A stretch of DNA of 25,052 bases from NCBI GenBank assembly GCA_965651595.1, contig CBFGTA010000020.1, positions 1 through 25,052 of the forward strand, given 5' to 3'. The DNA comes from CBFGTA01 sp965651595. Its GTDB lineage: Bacteria > Actinomycetota > Actinomycetes > S36-B12 > UBA10799. Both the position numbers and the translations under genes were made by a program. Numbering within the stretch: position 1 is the first letter of the stretch; each line of letters begins with the position of its first letter. Below the pieces are notes generated by a model. That model searched no databases and was not told where the DNA came from. It saw only the letters and a program-made list of their open reading frames with translations. Below, piece by piece: positions 14,288 through 21,026 of this stretch.

Positions 14288-15052
14288 ATGCCGCTGGCAT
14301 TGTCGGAACGCTTCAGTGACTACCGGGTGGGCCTGTACTTGCTGACCGGGATCTGCGGTCTCATTGATGCCACCTGTTTCCTCGCCCTGGGCGGGGTCTT
14401 CGCTGAACTCATGACCGGCAACCTGCTCCTGATGGCGTTCTCGGCCGGGGCTGGCGACGCGCCACCCGATCAGCTGTGGGTGTATCTCAGTGCGCTGGCG
14501 CCTTTCATCCTGGGGGCCTTGGCGGCGGGCATCTTGGTGACGCGCCCCCACCGCTACAACGGCCGCGTCCTGGGCTACCCGGTCGAATTCGCTTTCATCG
14601 TCGTGGCCACGGGCTTGGCCCTCCTTTGGACGCCGCAGGCGTCCGGACCCCTCAACGAGTGGCTCGTCTTGGACAAGGGAGAACTCGATCCGGTGGGTAC
14701 AGACCTGTGGCAACGCATCATCATTGTCGGAATCTTGGCCTTCGGGATGGGCATCCACAACTCCCTGATGAGTCGCCACCCGGTGCGGGACATACCGACC
14801 AACTTGATGACGTTGACTCTCACCCGCATGTGTACGGAAGCAACGGCCAGGTCGACGCAGCGCAAGCGCTGGCCCCGACAACTGCTGTCGGTCGTGGTTT
14901 TTCTGTCTGGTGCCTTCTTGGGTGCTTGGCTGCTGCGGTTCGGGATTGCGGTGCCTTTGCTGGTCGCCTGCGCGTTGTTCGCTATTGCCCTGCGACCCCT
15001 CATGGTGGGGCGCAATCCGGACGGGGACCTGAGCCAGGTACTTAACCGCTAG
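14288..15052 (+). CDS. DUF1275 (YoaK-type) membrane protein
   Basis: A 254-residue protein with about six or seven hydrophobic helices. The DUF1275 family pattern is visible: a GLIDATCFLALGGVF segment (24-38) followed by MTGNLLLM, then GILAFGMGIHNSLM before a stretch with NLMTLTLTR. The extended polar loop around residues 125-135, containing a Leu/Asp/Lys-rich segment, is longer than I would expect from a minimal family member. DUF1275 proteins are widespread inner-membrane proteins without an agreed function, so none is claimed. A TAAAGT -10 six bases before the ATG suggests its own leaderless transcript, separate from the SLC13-type transporter gene 99 bases upstream. Confidence 0.82.
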   Translation: MPLALSERFSDYRVGLYLLTGICGLIDATCFLALGGVFAELMTGNLLLMAFSAGAGDAPPDQLWVYLSALAPFILGALAAGILVTRPHRYNGRVLGYPVEFAFIVVATGLALLWTPQASGPLNEWLVLDKGELDPVGTDLWQRIIIVGILAFGMGIHNSLMSRHPVRDIPTNLMTLTLTRMCTEATARSTQRKRWPRQLLSVVVFLSGAFLGAWLLRFGIAVPLLVACALFAIALRPLMVGRNPDGDLSQVLNR

Positions 15053-15162
15053 TACGCGATCACGGCCGTACCCATGGCCTGCTGGTGGCGCAATCGCTCA
15101 ACTATCCCACACCCCACCACTGCCCTGGCGTACATCTTTCGCTCCTACGCCTGCTCGAGTCC

Positions 15163-15191
15163 TTGGAATTGGCCGATACTGTCGATAGGGT
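15163..15191 (+). promoter_or_regulatory. Promoter of the DUF4190-type gene
   Basis: TTGGAA (15163-15168), a 17-base spacer and TAGGGT (15186-15191) give a sigma-70-like promoter about 56 bases before the ATG at 15248. Unlike several neighbours, this gene has a leader and a ribosome-binding site (GAGGAG). Confidence 0.45.
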
Positions 15192-15247
15192 CGCGAGTGC
15201 GCAGACTCGAATAGCTTGATCCGCGCCCGAACAGAATCGAGGAGTCC

Positions 15248-15961
15248 ATGTCAACGACGCCACCCCCACCCCCCGGGCCTCCTGCTGGCGAACCTGACCC
15301 CGCCTCCGGTGGGGCTGGCACCCCGCCGCCCCCGCCGTACCAGCCGCCTGCTGCACCTCAGGACCCTGCACAGCCTCCACCGCCCCCGATGTACCAGCCC
15401 CCGGCGGGTACGGGCCAGACAACGAGCCTGCCGGTCGTCAGTCTGATTCTGGGTATTGTTTCTTGGTTCTTCTGCCCACTCATCGCTGGTATCGCAGCCA
15501 TCATCACCGGTGTGTCGGGGCGCAAGAAGGCTCGCGAACTCGGCCAACCCACCGGCATGGCCACGGCAGGCATGTGGCTCGGAATCATCTCCAGCATTGC
15601 GTGGGTCTTGGCGGGCATCCTGTTCGTGGCAGTCGGCGGGTCACTATTCAAAACCATGATCGATCAGGCCCCACTGGCCGAAGAGGCGACCTCTGCGTAT
15701 TCAGCGGCCGAGCGCTACTACAACGTGACCGGCACCTACAACGGGCTGTCGGAAGACGTGCTGCGCGAGCTAGGCTACGTGCCCGATCCCGAAATCGCAG
15801 TTACCTTAACGCCCGAGGCTGGCGGCCAGGAGATCTGCGTGGAAGCCAGTCGGCCAAGCAATCCCGGCACGGTAGTCCACGTTCCGCCCCGTCCGGGTGA
15901 GGCCACCTTCGAGATCACCATCAACAGTCGGACCTCCATCTACGCCAACGGGCCCTGCTGA
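15248..15961 (+). CDS. DUF4190-type membrane protein with proline-rich head and extracellular domain
   Basis: A 237-residue protein in three parts. Residues 1-58 are a Pro/Gly-rich cytoplasmic tail with PPPPP runs and repeated YQPP motifs. Two hydrophobic helices follow (about 63-88 and 104-132) with a basic GRKKAREL loop between them, the DUF4190 pattern common in Actinobacteria. Residues 133-237 should lie outside the membrane; this domain begins with an Ala/Tyr-rich helix (EEATSAYSAAERYYN) and has only two cysteines, C197 and the terminal C237, which could form a disulfide. The helix followed by a small beta domain is reminiscent of pilin-like folds, but that is inference. The gene has GAGGAG before its ATG and ends in a strong terminator, so it is monocistronic. 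Function unknown. Confidence 0.75.
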   Translation: MSTTPPPPPGPPAGEPDPASGGAGTPPPPPYQPPAAPQDPAQPPPPPMYQPPAGTGQTTSLPVVSLILGIVSWFFCPLIAGIAAIITGVSGRKKARELGQPTGMATAGMWLGIISSIAWVLAGILFVAVGGSLFKTMIDQAPLAEEATSAYSAAERYYNVTGTYNGLSEDVLRELGYVPDPEIAVTLTPEAGGQEICVEASRPSNPGTVVHVPPRPGEATFEITINSRTSIYANGPC

Positions 15962-15982
15962 CGGCCCGTTCGCAGTAACTCC

Positions 15983-16020
15983 CAGTTGGGGCCGCTACGG
16001 ACATGTAGCGGCCCCAACTG
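15983..16020 (+). terminator. Strong intrinsic terminator
   Basis: A perfect 16-bp stem (15983-15998 with 16005-16020) and a 6-base loop, followed by TTTGCCTCTT, 22 bases after the DUF4190-type stop. It is one of the clearest terminators in the window. Confidence 0.9.
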
Positions 16021-16047
16021 TTTGCCTCTTGGACGAAAGGAACACTC

Positions 16048-16791
16048 ATGGAGCTGACCACCGATTACGTCGACATCCCGACCCCAACGCGACCGATGCG
16101 CTGCTTGGTCGTCCGGCCGGACAACACGGCCTCCTATCCGGGGGTCTTGTTCTACACCGATATCTTCCAACTCACCGACGCCAGCATTCGGTGGGCCAAG
16201 CGCTTGGCAAGCTACGGTGCCGTCGTCATTGTTCCCGAGATTTATTACCGCATCGAGCCGGCCGGGACCGTCTTGGCCTTCGACACCGCGGGCAAGGAGC
16301 GCGGACTAGCCGACATGCAGGCCATCTCGGTCGCAGAACTCGATGAGGACATCCGTTGCGCCGTCGACTACGCAGCATCGAGGGTCGACGTGGACGTTGA
16401 TCGCATCGGCGTGACTGGACATTGTGCGGGCGGCCATATTGCGTTCCGGGCCGGGTTCGACAGCCGCGTCCGCTCGACTGTCTGCTGGTACCCCACCGGA
16501 TTACACAATGGTCAGTTGTGCGCCGATGCCGATACTGGAAGCCTCAACCGGGCGGCCGACATATCGGGAAAGCTAATCGTGATGTTCGGCGATCGGGATC
16601 CCCACACGCCAGCCGATTCGCTGGTCACAGTGCGCGCGGGGCTCGAAAGTTCCGGAGTGGATTACGACTGGCACACCTTCGACGCGGCCCACGCGTTCGG
16701 CCGGGACATCGGCGACCGCTGGAATCCCGCAGCCACCGACCGCGCCATGGCCATTACCGTCGCCGCGTTGACAGACGCGCCCCTCGCCTGA
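16048..16791 (+). CDS. Dienelactone hydrolase family protein
   Basis: A 247-residue alpha/beta-hydrolase of the dienelactone hydrolase family. The nucleophile elbow GHCAGG places C126 as nucleophile, as expected for this family, which uses Cys instead of Ser. The acid is in FGDRDPHTP (D182 or D184) and the histidine is H215 in FDAAHAFGRD. The first beta-strand region contains YPGVLFYTDIF (30-40), in place of the Glu-bearing loop of classical enzymes. The family hydrolyses dienelactone in chloroaromatic breakdown, but many members have other, often unknown, ester or lactone substrates, and no catabolic genes are adjacent. AAAGGA at 16036-16041 sits six bases before the ATG, just downstream of the strong terminator, so the promoter must overlap that hairpin or lie upstream of it. 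Confidence 0.87.
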   Translation: MELTTDYVDIPTPTRPMRCLVVRPDNTASYPGVLFYTDIFQLTDASIRWAKRLASYGAVVIVPEIYYRIEPAGTVLAFDTAGKERGLADMQAISVAELDEDIRCAVDYAASRVDVDVDRIGVTGHCAGGHIAFRAGFDSRVRSTVCWYPTGLHNGQLCADADTGSLNRAADISGKLIVMFGDRDPHTPADSLVTVRAGLESSGVDYDWHTFDAAHAFGRDIGDRWNPAATDRAMAITVAALTDAPLA

Positions 16792-16915
16792 TCGGCCCTC
16801 AGCCCGAGTCATTCGGCAAGACTTCCGCCCCATGGCCCGAGGCCGGTGCGCCTCCCAGACCGCGGCTGGCACCAAACTCGAACGCCTACCGGCGACGATC
16901 GCCTCGAGTCGATGA

Positions 16916-17484
16916 AGTCTGAAACGTTTCACAGACGAATTCTTCGACCATTGCACAATCTGTGTTGCGGGAAATGGTACGCACGGTTGGGGAGTGAGCT
17001 GCACGGTCGGGAACTGGACCTATGTCAGCCCCTGGGGCGGCGACACGTGGAACATCGCCCCGGCACCTCCAGCCAAGGAGAAGGCGGCTCGGCCTTCTTC
17101 AACGCCAACTGGGGCCTGGCAGCGGCCACTCCGGGCGGCAAGGTGCTGGCCGTGGTGCCCATGACCAACGCCAATCCGACGAAATCCAACTACAACAGTC
17201 CAACCCTGTCGGCCAACGTGTTCGTGACCGACTCTGCCAAGAAGTCGGCGCAGAAGAAGTTGAACAAGCAGCTCAATGCTCGCGTCGCGCAATGACTGGT
17301 GACGGCCAAGGAAGCGGCAAAGAAGGTCGTCAACTTCTCTTGCCAAATGATGGTTGGATTGCAAGTTCCCGGCTACAGCCTTCCTAGCGGATGGCCACTC
17401 AACGGTGGCAAGAGCAACCTGTTCTGGCAGAGCGCACCCAACGCGGTGTTCGCCACTCCCGTACCGCCGAAGTCCGGCAACTGA
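16916..17484 (+). pseudogene. Broken gene for a probable exported protein (frameshift plus in-frame TGA)
   Basis: Three coding-looking pieces line up head to tail. Piece one (about 16916-17079, frame 2) is rich in Gly, Trp, Thr and Cys, for example VAGNGTHGWGVSC and WTYVSPWGGDTWN. Piece two (about 17080-17292, frame 1) has SAFFNANWGLAAATPGGK and a Lys-rich helix. Piece three (17296-17484), in the same frame as piece two, begins after a TGA at 17293-17295 and contains VVNFSCQMMVGLQVPGY. Piece two continues into three as one amphipathic helix, so the TGA may replace a TGG. A strong terminator directly after piece three shows that its end is a true gene end. No start codon or signal peptide is visible for piece one, so the 5' end is lost too. 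I do not recognise the family. Sequencing error is the main alternative. Confidence 0.5.
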
Positions 17485-17491
17485 CACCAAC

Positions 17492-17530
17492 CCGAAAGCC
17501 AGCTGCCCACCTTGGGTAGCTGGCTTTCGG
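17492..17530 (+). terminator. Strong intrinsic terminator after the broken gene
   Basis: Left arm from 17492 and right arm ending at 17530 form a stem of about 18 bp, including one G-U pair, with a 3-base loop, followed by TTTG. A second, weaker stem (17531-17537 with 17548-17554) begins immediately after and uses the T-run as its own left arm. Confidence 0.85.
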
Positions 17531-17641
17531 TTTGCCGGGGCCAAGCTCGGCAAAACCGGGCAGAATCCAACGGCTGGGATCTGATACCGCCAGGTGGATC
17601 CGACGCCTGTTCGAAACGAGCGACCGTACTGCAGTGCTAGC

Positions 17642-17647
17642 TAGGGT
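17642..17647 (+). promoter_or_regulatory. -10 element TAGGGT of a predicted leaderless promoter
   Basis: TAGGGT is followed by six bases and the ATG at 17654 of the aquaglyceroporin gene. No -35 or Shine-Dalgarno sequence is recognised. Confidence 0.55.
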
Positions 17648-17653
17648 GCCACC

Positions 17654-18406
17654 ATGCAACTGACCAACTCGGGCATCTTTATCTCGGAGTTCATCGGCAC
17701 CACTTTGCTGCTCCTCCTCGGTGTCGGGGTCTGCGCCAATACGTCTCTGAAACGTTCCTTTGGCTACGGGCCCAACTGGCTACTCATCGCCATCGGCTGG
17801 GGCTTCGCCGTGTTCGTGGGTGCCAGCGTTGCCTGGCAAAGCGGGGGTCAGCTCAATCCGGCCGTCACAATAGCTTTGGCCCTCGTCGACCACCAAAGTT
17901 GGTCGGTGGTTCCGATCTACATCGCCGCCCAGGTCGCAGGAGCGATGTTCGGAGCGATTCTGGCCTACCTGGCGTACAAGAAGCAGTTCGATACGCACGA
18001 CGAGCCTCAGAACACTGGAGGCATCTTCTTTACCCAGGCGTCGGTGCGCAGCCCGGGTTGGAACGTACTCACTGAAGTGATCGGGACTTTCGTGCTGGTG
18101 TACTGGGTTCTGCAGGCTTCTCCGTTCGAGATTGGCACCGGAGACTCTGGTGTGGTGTTTGGTAACGCTGCGCTCGGCTACGCTGGCGTGGCGTTCTGTG
18201 TGATCGCAGTGGGCGCCTCACTCGGCGGCCCGACTGGCTATTCGATCAATCCCGCTCGCGACTTTGGCCCCCGGCTCGTCTATCAAGGCTTGCCGATTCG
18301 TGGGAAGGGATCGGCCAACTGGTCCTATGCGTGGGTCCCAGTTGTCGGACCCATCATCGGTGCTTCTCTAGCCGCGTGGGCTTTCCTCGGAGTCGGCGGC
18401 CACTAA
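17654..18406 (+). CDS. Aquaglyceroporin (MIP family), probably part of the arsenic island
   Basis: A 250-residue channel with six hydrophobic helices and both half-helix signatures, GGQLNPAVT (NPA at 68-70) and GYSINPARDFGPR (NPA at 199-201). The aspartate after the second NPAR (D203) is the usual mark of glycerol-conducting members rather than strict water channels. Aquaglyceroporins also pass uncharged arsenite, As(OH)3, and in some bacteria (AqpS) replace an arsenite pump by letting arsenite out after ArsC reduction. Placement against arsC and ACR3 suggests that role here, but ordinary glycerol uptake cannot be excluded because no glpK or glpD gene is nearby. The 3' end overlaps the convergent arsC by 39 bases. 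It has its own predicted leaderless promoter. Confidence 0.88.
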   Translation: MQLTNSGIFISEFIGTTLLLLLGVGVCANTSLKRSFGYGPNWLLIAIGWGFAVFVGASVAWQSGGQLNPAVTIALALVDHQSWSVVPIYIAAQVAGAMFGAILAYLAYKKQFDTHDEPQNTGGIFFTQASVRSPGWNVLTEVIGTFVLVYWVLQASPFEIGTGDSGVVFGNAALGYAGVAFCVIAVGASLGGPTGYSINPARDFGPRLVYQGLPIRGKGSANWSYAWVPVVGPIIGASLAAWAFLGVGGH

Positions 18407-18808
18407 CGACTCAGCCAGATCACGAACTCGCAGGAGTATGTGGTCGCGAATGGGGCGGACTTCGTCGATGCCGAGACCTGCGGGGTCATCGAGATCCCAA
18501 TCCTCGTAGCGTTTCCCGGGGTATATCGGGCAAGCATCCCCGCAGCCCATCGTGACGACCACATCTGCCGCACGCACGTCGGTGTCGCTCAGCCGGACGG
18601 GAACGCTGGACCCGATGTCAATCCCCACTTCACGCATGGCCGCCACAGCTAGTGGGTTGATCTGTTCCTTGGGCAGTGATCCGGCCGAGAGGACACGAAT
18701 CTTGTCGCCAGCAAGATGGCGGAGGAATCCGGCGGCCATCTGGGATCGACCCGCATTATGGACGCATACGAACAGCACGGTCGGCTGTTCCATCTGGTGT
18801 GGGGTCAC
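18368..18808 (-). CDS. arsC: Arsenate reductase, low-molecular-weight phosphatase family
   Basis: A 146-residue cytoplasmic enzyme that reduces arsenate to arsenite. The P-loop CVHNAGRS (15-22) carries nucleophile C15 and R21, and the DP pair at 108-109 supplies the acid. Two further cysteines, C89 and C93 in MGCGDACP, lie where the redox cysteines of thioredoxin-linked ArsC are found. In Actinobacteria related enzymes work with mycothiol and mycoredoxin instead, and sequence alone does not settle which applies here. The GTG at 18808 is chosen because GGAG sits six bases upstream and the start overlaps the ACR3 stop as GTGA, showing translational coupling. It is the last gene of the arsI > ACR3 > arsC operon. 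Its 3' end overlaps the aquaglyceroporin gene. Confidence 0.93.
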   Translation of the reverse strand: MTPHQMEQPTVLFVCVHNAGRSQMAAGFLRHLAGDKIRVLSAGSLPKEQINPLAVAAMREVGIDIGSSVPVRLSDTDVRAADVVVTMGCGDACPIYPGKRYEDWDLDDPAGLGIDEVRPIRDHILLRVRDLAESLVAADSEESPRG

Positions 18809-20016
18809 GTGCTGCTCCGATCAGTGTCTGTCATCGTTGTCTCCGCACCACGCGACCCGAGCCGTCGGCCCACGTCGGACGTTGTCGGTTGTCCGTTGCT
18901 GGCCACGTGAGTGTCCGTGTCCGGGGGCTTTCGCGGCGATGACCTCGGCCAACGCCACCGGTGTCGTAGCCACAACGAGACGTAGACCAAGGCAATCAAG
19001 ACTGGAACTTCGACGAGTGGGCCGACTGCCCCAGCGAGAGCCTCCCCCGAGGTGATACCCCACATGCCGATGCTCACGGCTATGGCAAGTTCGAAGTTGT
19101 TACCAGCGGCAGTGAAGGCGACAGTGGCCGCCTGAGGATAGTCCAGGCCCGCCATCCAAGACACGGTCATCGCCAGCAGCCACATCACTGCGAAATACAC
19201 CAGCAACGGCAACGCTATGCGACCCACGGATATGGGGTCGTCGACGATCTGCTGACCTTGCAGCGCGAACAGCACCACAATGGTGAACAAAAGCCCCCAA
19301 AGGGCCAGCGGAGCGATTCGAGGCCCGAATGTGTAGTCGTACCATTGCCGACCTTTTCTCGCCACGCCGACAGTGCGGGTCAGGAATCCCAAGAGCAGCG
19401 GAATGCCCAGGAAGATCAACACGGACTGGCTGATCGCCCAGGTGGAGAATTCCACTTCTTGCCCTCCCAGCCCCAGCCAAGTCGGCAACCACACCAGATA
19501 GAACGTTCCGAGCACGGCATAAGCCAAGATCTGGAAGATCGAATTCACAGCGACAAGCAGTGCTCCTGCTTCCCGACTGCCGCACGCCAGGTCGTTCCAT
19601 ATCAGGACCATCGCGATGCACCGCGCGAGACCTATGACAATCAAGCCCGTGCGGAACGCTGGCTGATCGGGTAGAAACGTCCAGGCCAGGGCGAACATCA
19701 AAGCCGGGCCCAGGACCCAATTGAGCAGCAACGACACCCCGAGCAATCGCCGGTCAGACGACAGCTGGCCGAGTTGTTCATAGCGCACGCGGGCCAATAC
19801 CGGATACATCATGGCGATCAATCCGATGAAGATCGGCACGCTAACGTCGCCGATAGTGAAGGAATCCAGCCAGCTAGCGACGCCAGGCGCCAATTCCGTG
19901 CTCAGCAGTCCGACGGCCATAGCCAGAGCGATCCACACGGGTAGGAATCGGTCCAACCACGACATTCGGTCGAGCACTGCGCTGCCGCTCGTGTCCGAAG
20001 CCTGGACAGTATCCAC
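18805..20016 (-). CDS. acr3: ACR3-family arsenite efflux permease
   Basis: About 403 residues with ten hydrophobic helices. The ACR3 hallmarks are present: GLARCIAMVLIWNDLACG with the conserved helix-4 cysteine (C133), and AAGNNFELAIAV with a conserved glutamate (E309); both residues are important for arsenite transport in studied ACR3 proteins. The protein exports As(III) using the proton gradient. After the last helix there is an unusual hydrophilic tail of about 50 residues rich in Pro, Arg, Ser and Thr, which ends in the GTGA overlap with arsC. The start is uncertain: GTG at 20016, two bases after the arsI stop, is used here, but TTG at 20058 would overlap arsI and ATG at 19965 is also possible. 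It is the middle gene of the ars operon. Confidence 0.92.
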   Translation of the reverse strand: MDTVQASDTSGSAVLDRMSWLDRFLPVWIALAMAVGLLSTELAPGVASWLDSFTIGDVSVPIFIGLIAMMYPVLARVRYEQLGQLSSDRRLLGVSLLLNWVLGPALMFALAWTFLPDQPAFRTGLIVIGLARCIAMVLIWNDLACGSREAGALLVAVNSIFQILAYAVLGTFYLVWLPTWLGLGGQEVEFSTWAISQSVLIFLGIPLLLGFLTRTVGVARKGRQWYDYTFGPRIAPLALWGLLFTIVVLFALQGQQIVDDPISVGRIALPLLVYFAVMWLLAMTVSWMAGLDYPQAATVAFTAAGNNFELAIAVSIGMWGITSGEALAGAVGPLVEVPVLIALVYVSLWLRHRWRWPRSSPRKPPDTDTHVASNGQPTTSDVGRRLGSRGAETTMTDTDRSST

Positions 20017-20018
20017 GA

Positions 20019-20552
20019 TCAGGCGCGGTGTACGGGTGCTGCTACTGATGTGCAGCAAGCCCTACCGGCCGTCGCCGAACCGGCGGAAGCGTCCTGCAGA
20101 GATCCGGCGGCGGCCCTGCTGATGTCCGTGACATCGAGCTCGCCTGCACTGGGCCGCACTTGCTCCACCGGCTCGTCATCGGTGATCGTGTACACCTCCC
20201 ACGGCGCGCCAGCCGGATCGCGCACCCAGACCTTATCTTGTTCGGCATAGCAACAGTTCGTCGCCTCTTCGACCAAGGTGTCCATGCCTGCCGCTTGAAG
20301 GCGCTGGGCACTGGCTGTCACTTCTGAGCGGTCGAACACTTCAACACCCAAGTGGTTGAGTGCCCCAGCCACCCCAGCGCCGCGTTCGTCAGGAGCAACC
20401 TCAAATAGCACAAGCTTCAGGGGAGGATCGGTGATCTCGAAGTTCGCGTAACCCGGACGTAGCTTATGGGGCTCGGTCTGGAACAAGTGCGAATAGAACT
20501 CAACAGATGCTGAAAGGTCGGCAACATTGAGGGCAAGTTGGACTCGAGACAT
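20019..20552 (-). CDS. arsI: ArsI/CadI-type vicinal-oxygen-chelate protein (C-As lyase)
   Basis: A 177-residue VOC-fold protein. The metal ligands expected by position are Q5, H67 (LNHLGVEV) and E119 (PWEVYT). The vicinal pair C100-C101 in TNCCYAEQ is the ArsI/CadI hallmark that binds trivalent organoarsenicals. ArsI uses Fe(II) and oxygen to split the C-As bond of methylarsenite and aromatic arsenicals; M. tuberculosis CadI (Rv2641) is a relative found in an ars cluster. A tail of about 50 residues after the fold carries a second CC pair (C166-C167). The ATG at 20552 is chosen over longer frames because GGAGGAG sits directly upstream and the protein then begins at the VOC fold. It is first in the ars operon, divergent from arsR. 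Confidence 0.9.
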   Translation of the reverse strand: MSRVQLALNVADLSASVEFYSHLFQTEPHKLRPGYANFEITDPPLKLVLFEVAPDERGAGVAGALNHLGVEVFDRSEVTASAQRLQAAGMDTLVEEATNCCYAEQDKVWVRDPAGAPWEVYTITDDEPVEQVRPSAGELDVTDISRAAAGSLQDASAGSATAGRACCTSVAAPVHRA

Positions 20553-20576
20553 GATCTCCTCCGAAACATTACATAG

Positions 20577-20609
20577 ACACTCATCGATGCGATGACATGG
20601 AGTGAGTGT
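20577..20609. promoter_or_regulatory. Candidate ArsR operator in the divergent arsI/arsR region
   Basis: ACACTCA (20577-20583) and TGAGTGT (20603-20609) form a perfect inverted repeat with 19 bases between. Inside it TCATC-GATGC-GATGA (20581-20595) is itself a near-palindrome. It lies between the arsI start and the arsR -35, where an ArsR dimer could block both promoters. Confidence 0.4.
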
Positions 20610-20637
20610 TGCACATACATCGATAGTCGTCAATACT
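20609..20637 (+). promoter_or_regulatory. arsR promoter (leaderless)
   Basis: TTGCAC (20609-20614), exactly 17 bases, then AATACT (20632-20637), then six bases to the GTG at 20644. It is the best-formed sigma-70-like promoter in the window and predicts that arsR mRNA begins at its start codon. Confidence 0.6.
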
Positions 20638-20643
20638 AGGGGG

Positions 20644-20991
20644 GTGGCCGAACCGAATGAGCAGTGCTGCGTCAACGCTTTGACGGCTCCCGTCTCCCGT
20701 ACGGAGGCCGCGCGTCTCGCCGTGTCACTCAAAGCCCTCGCCGACCCAACGCGGATCCAGCTGCTTTCCATCATTCGAGACGCGGGCGAAAGCGGTGCCT
20801 GCGTATGCGATCTGACGGCGCAGGTGGCCCTGCGTCAGCCAACCGTTAGCCACCACCTCCGGGTGCTGGCTAACGCAGGGCTCGTACGTCGCGAACAACG
20901 TGGCACCTGGGCTTGGTTCAGCTTGGAGGCCGACAACTTCGATCACGTTCTACAACTGCTATCGACGCTGACTCCCGCCCAGGCCCACTAA
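20644..20991 (+). CDS. arsR: ArsR-family arsenic-responsive repressor
   Basis: A 115-residue winged helix-turn-helix repressor. The DNA-reading helix lies in ALRQPTVSHHLRVL (62-75). As(III)-type cysteines are C8-C9 near the N-terminus and C53 and C55 in GACVCDL. CVCDL is the E. coli ArsR motif, while an N-terminal CC pair combined with a cysteine near position 55 is the arrangement described for Corynebacterium glutamicum ArsR, so this protein shows features of both. Without arsenite it should repress the divergent arsI-acr3-arsC operon and its own gene. A longer frame from 20602 exists, but the GTG at 20644 sits exactly six bases after a good -10, and the extension has no family similarity. 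A weak hairpin with TTTT lies about 260 bases after the stop. Confidence 0.92.
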   Translation: MAEPNEQCCVNALTAPVSRTEAARLAVSLKALADPTRIQLLSIIRDAGESGACVCDLTAQVALRQPTVSHHLRVLANAGLVRREQRGTWAWFSLEADNFDHVLQLLSTLTPAQAH

Positions 20992-21008
20992 CGCGAAGCC
21001 CGCTGGGA

Positions 21009-21026
21009 CGCCGAGCTAGCTCGGCG
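21009..21026. repeat. 18-bp perfect palindrome downstream of arsR
   Basis: CGCCGAGCTAGCTCGGCG reads the same on both strands, beginning 18 bases after the arsR stop. As RNA it could form only a hairpin with a very tight turn, and no T-run follows. A DNA-binding site is equally possible. Confidence 0.4.

Noticed and set aside
13856..14881. Long open frame on the minus strand (341 codons)
   Set aside because: It lies antisense to the SLC13-type and DUF1275 genes, is rich in His, Gln, Arg and Asp, and has no recognisable motif; it is a by-product of GC-rich codon usage.
16846..17078. Frame-1 reading as the true N-terminus of the broken gene
   Set aside because: The product is rich in Arg, His and Leu with no signal peptide, while frame 2 over the same bases gives a Gly/Trp/Thr/Val pattern typical of exported domains.
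20553..20774. Longer N-terminus for ArsI
   Set aside because: It would overlap arsR and its promoter; a strong GGAGGAG site marks the ATG at 20552.
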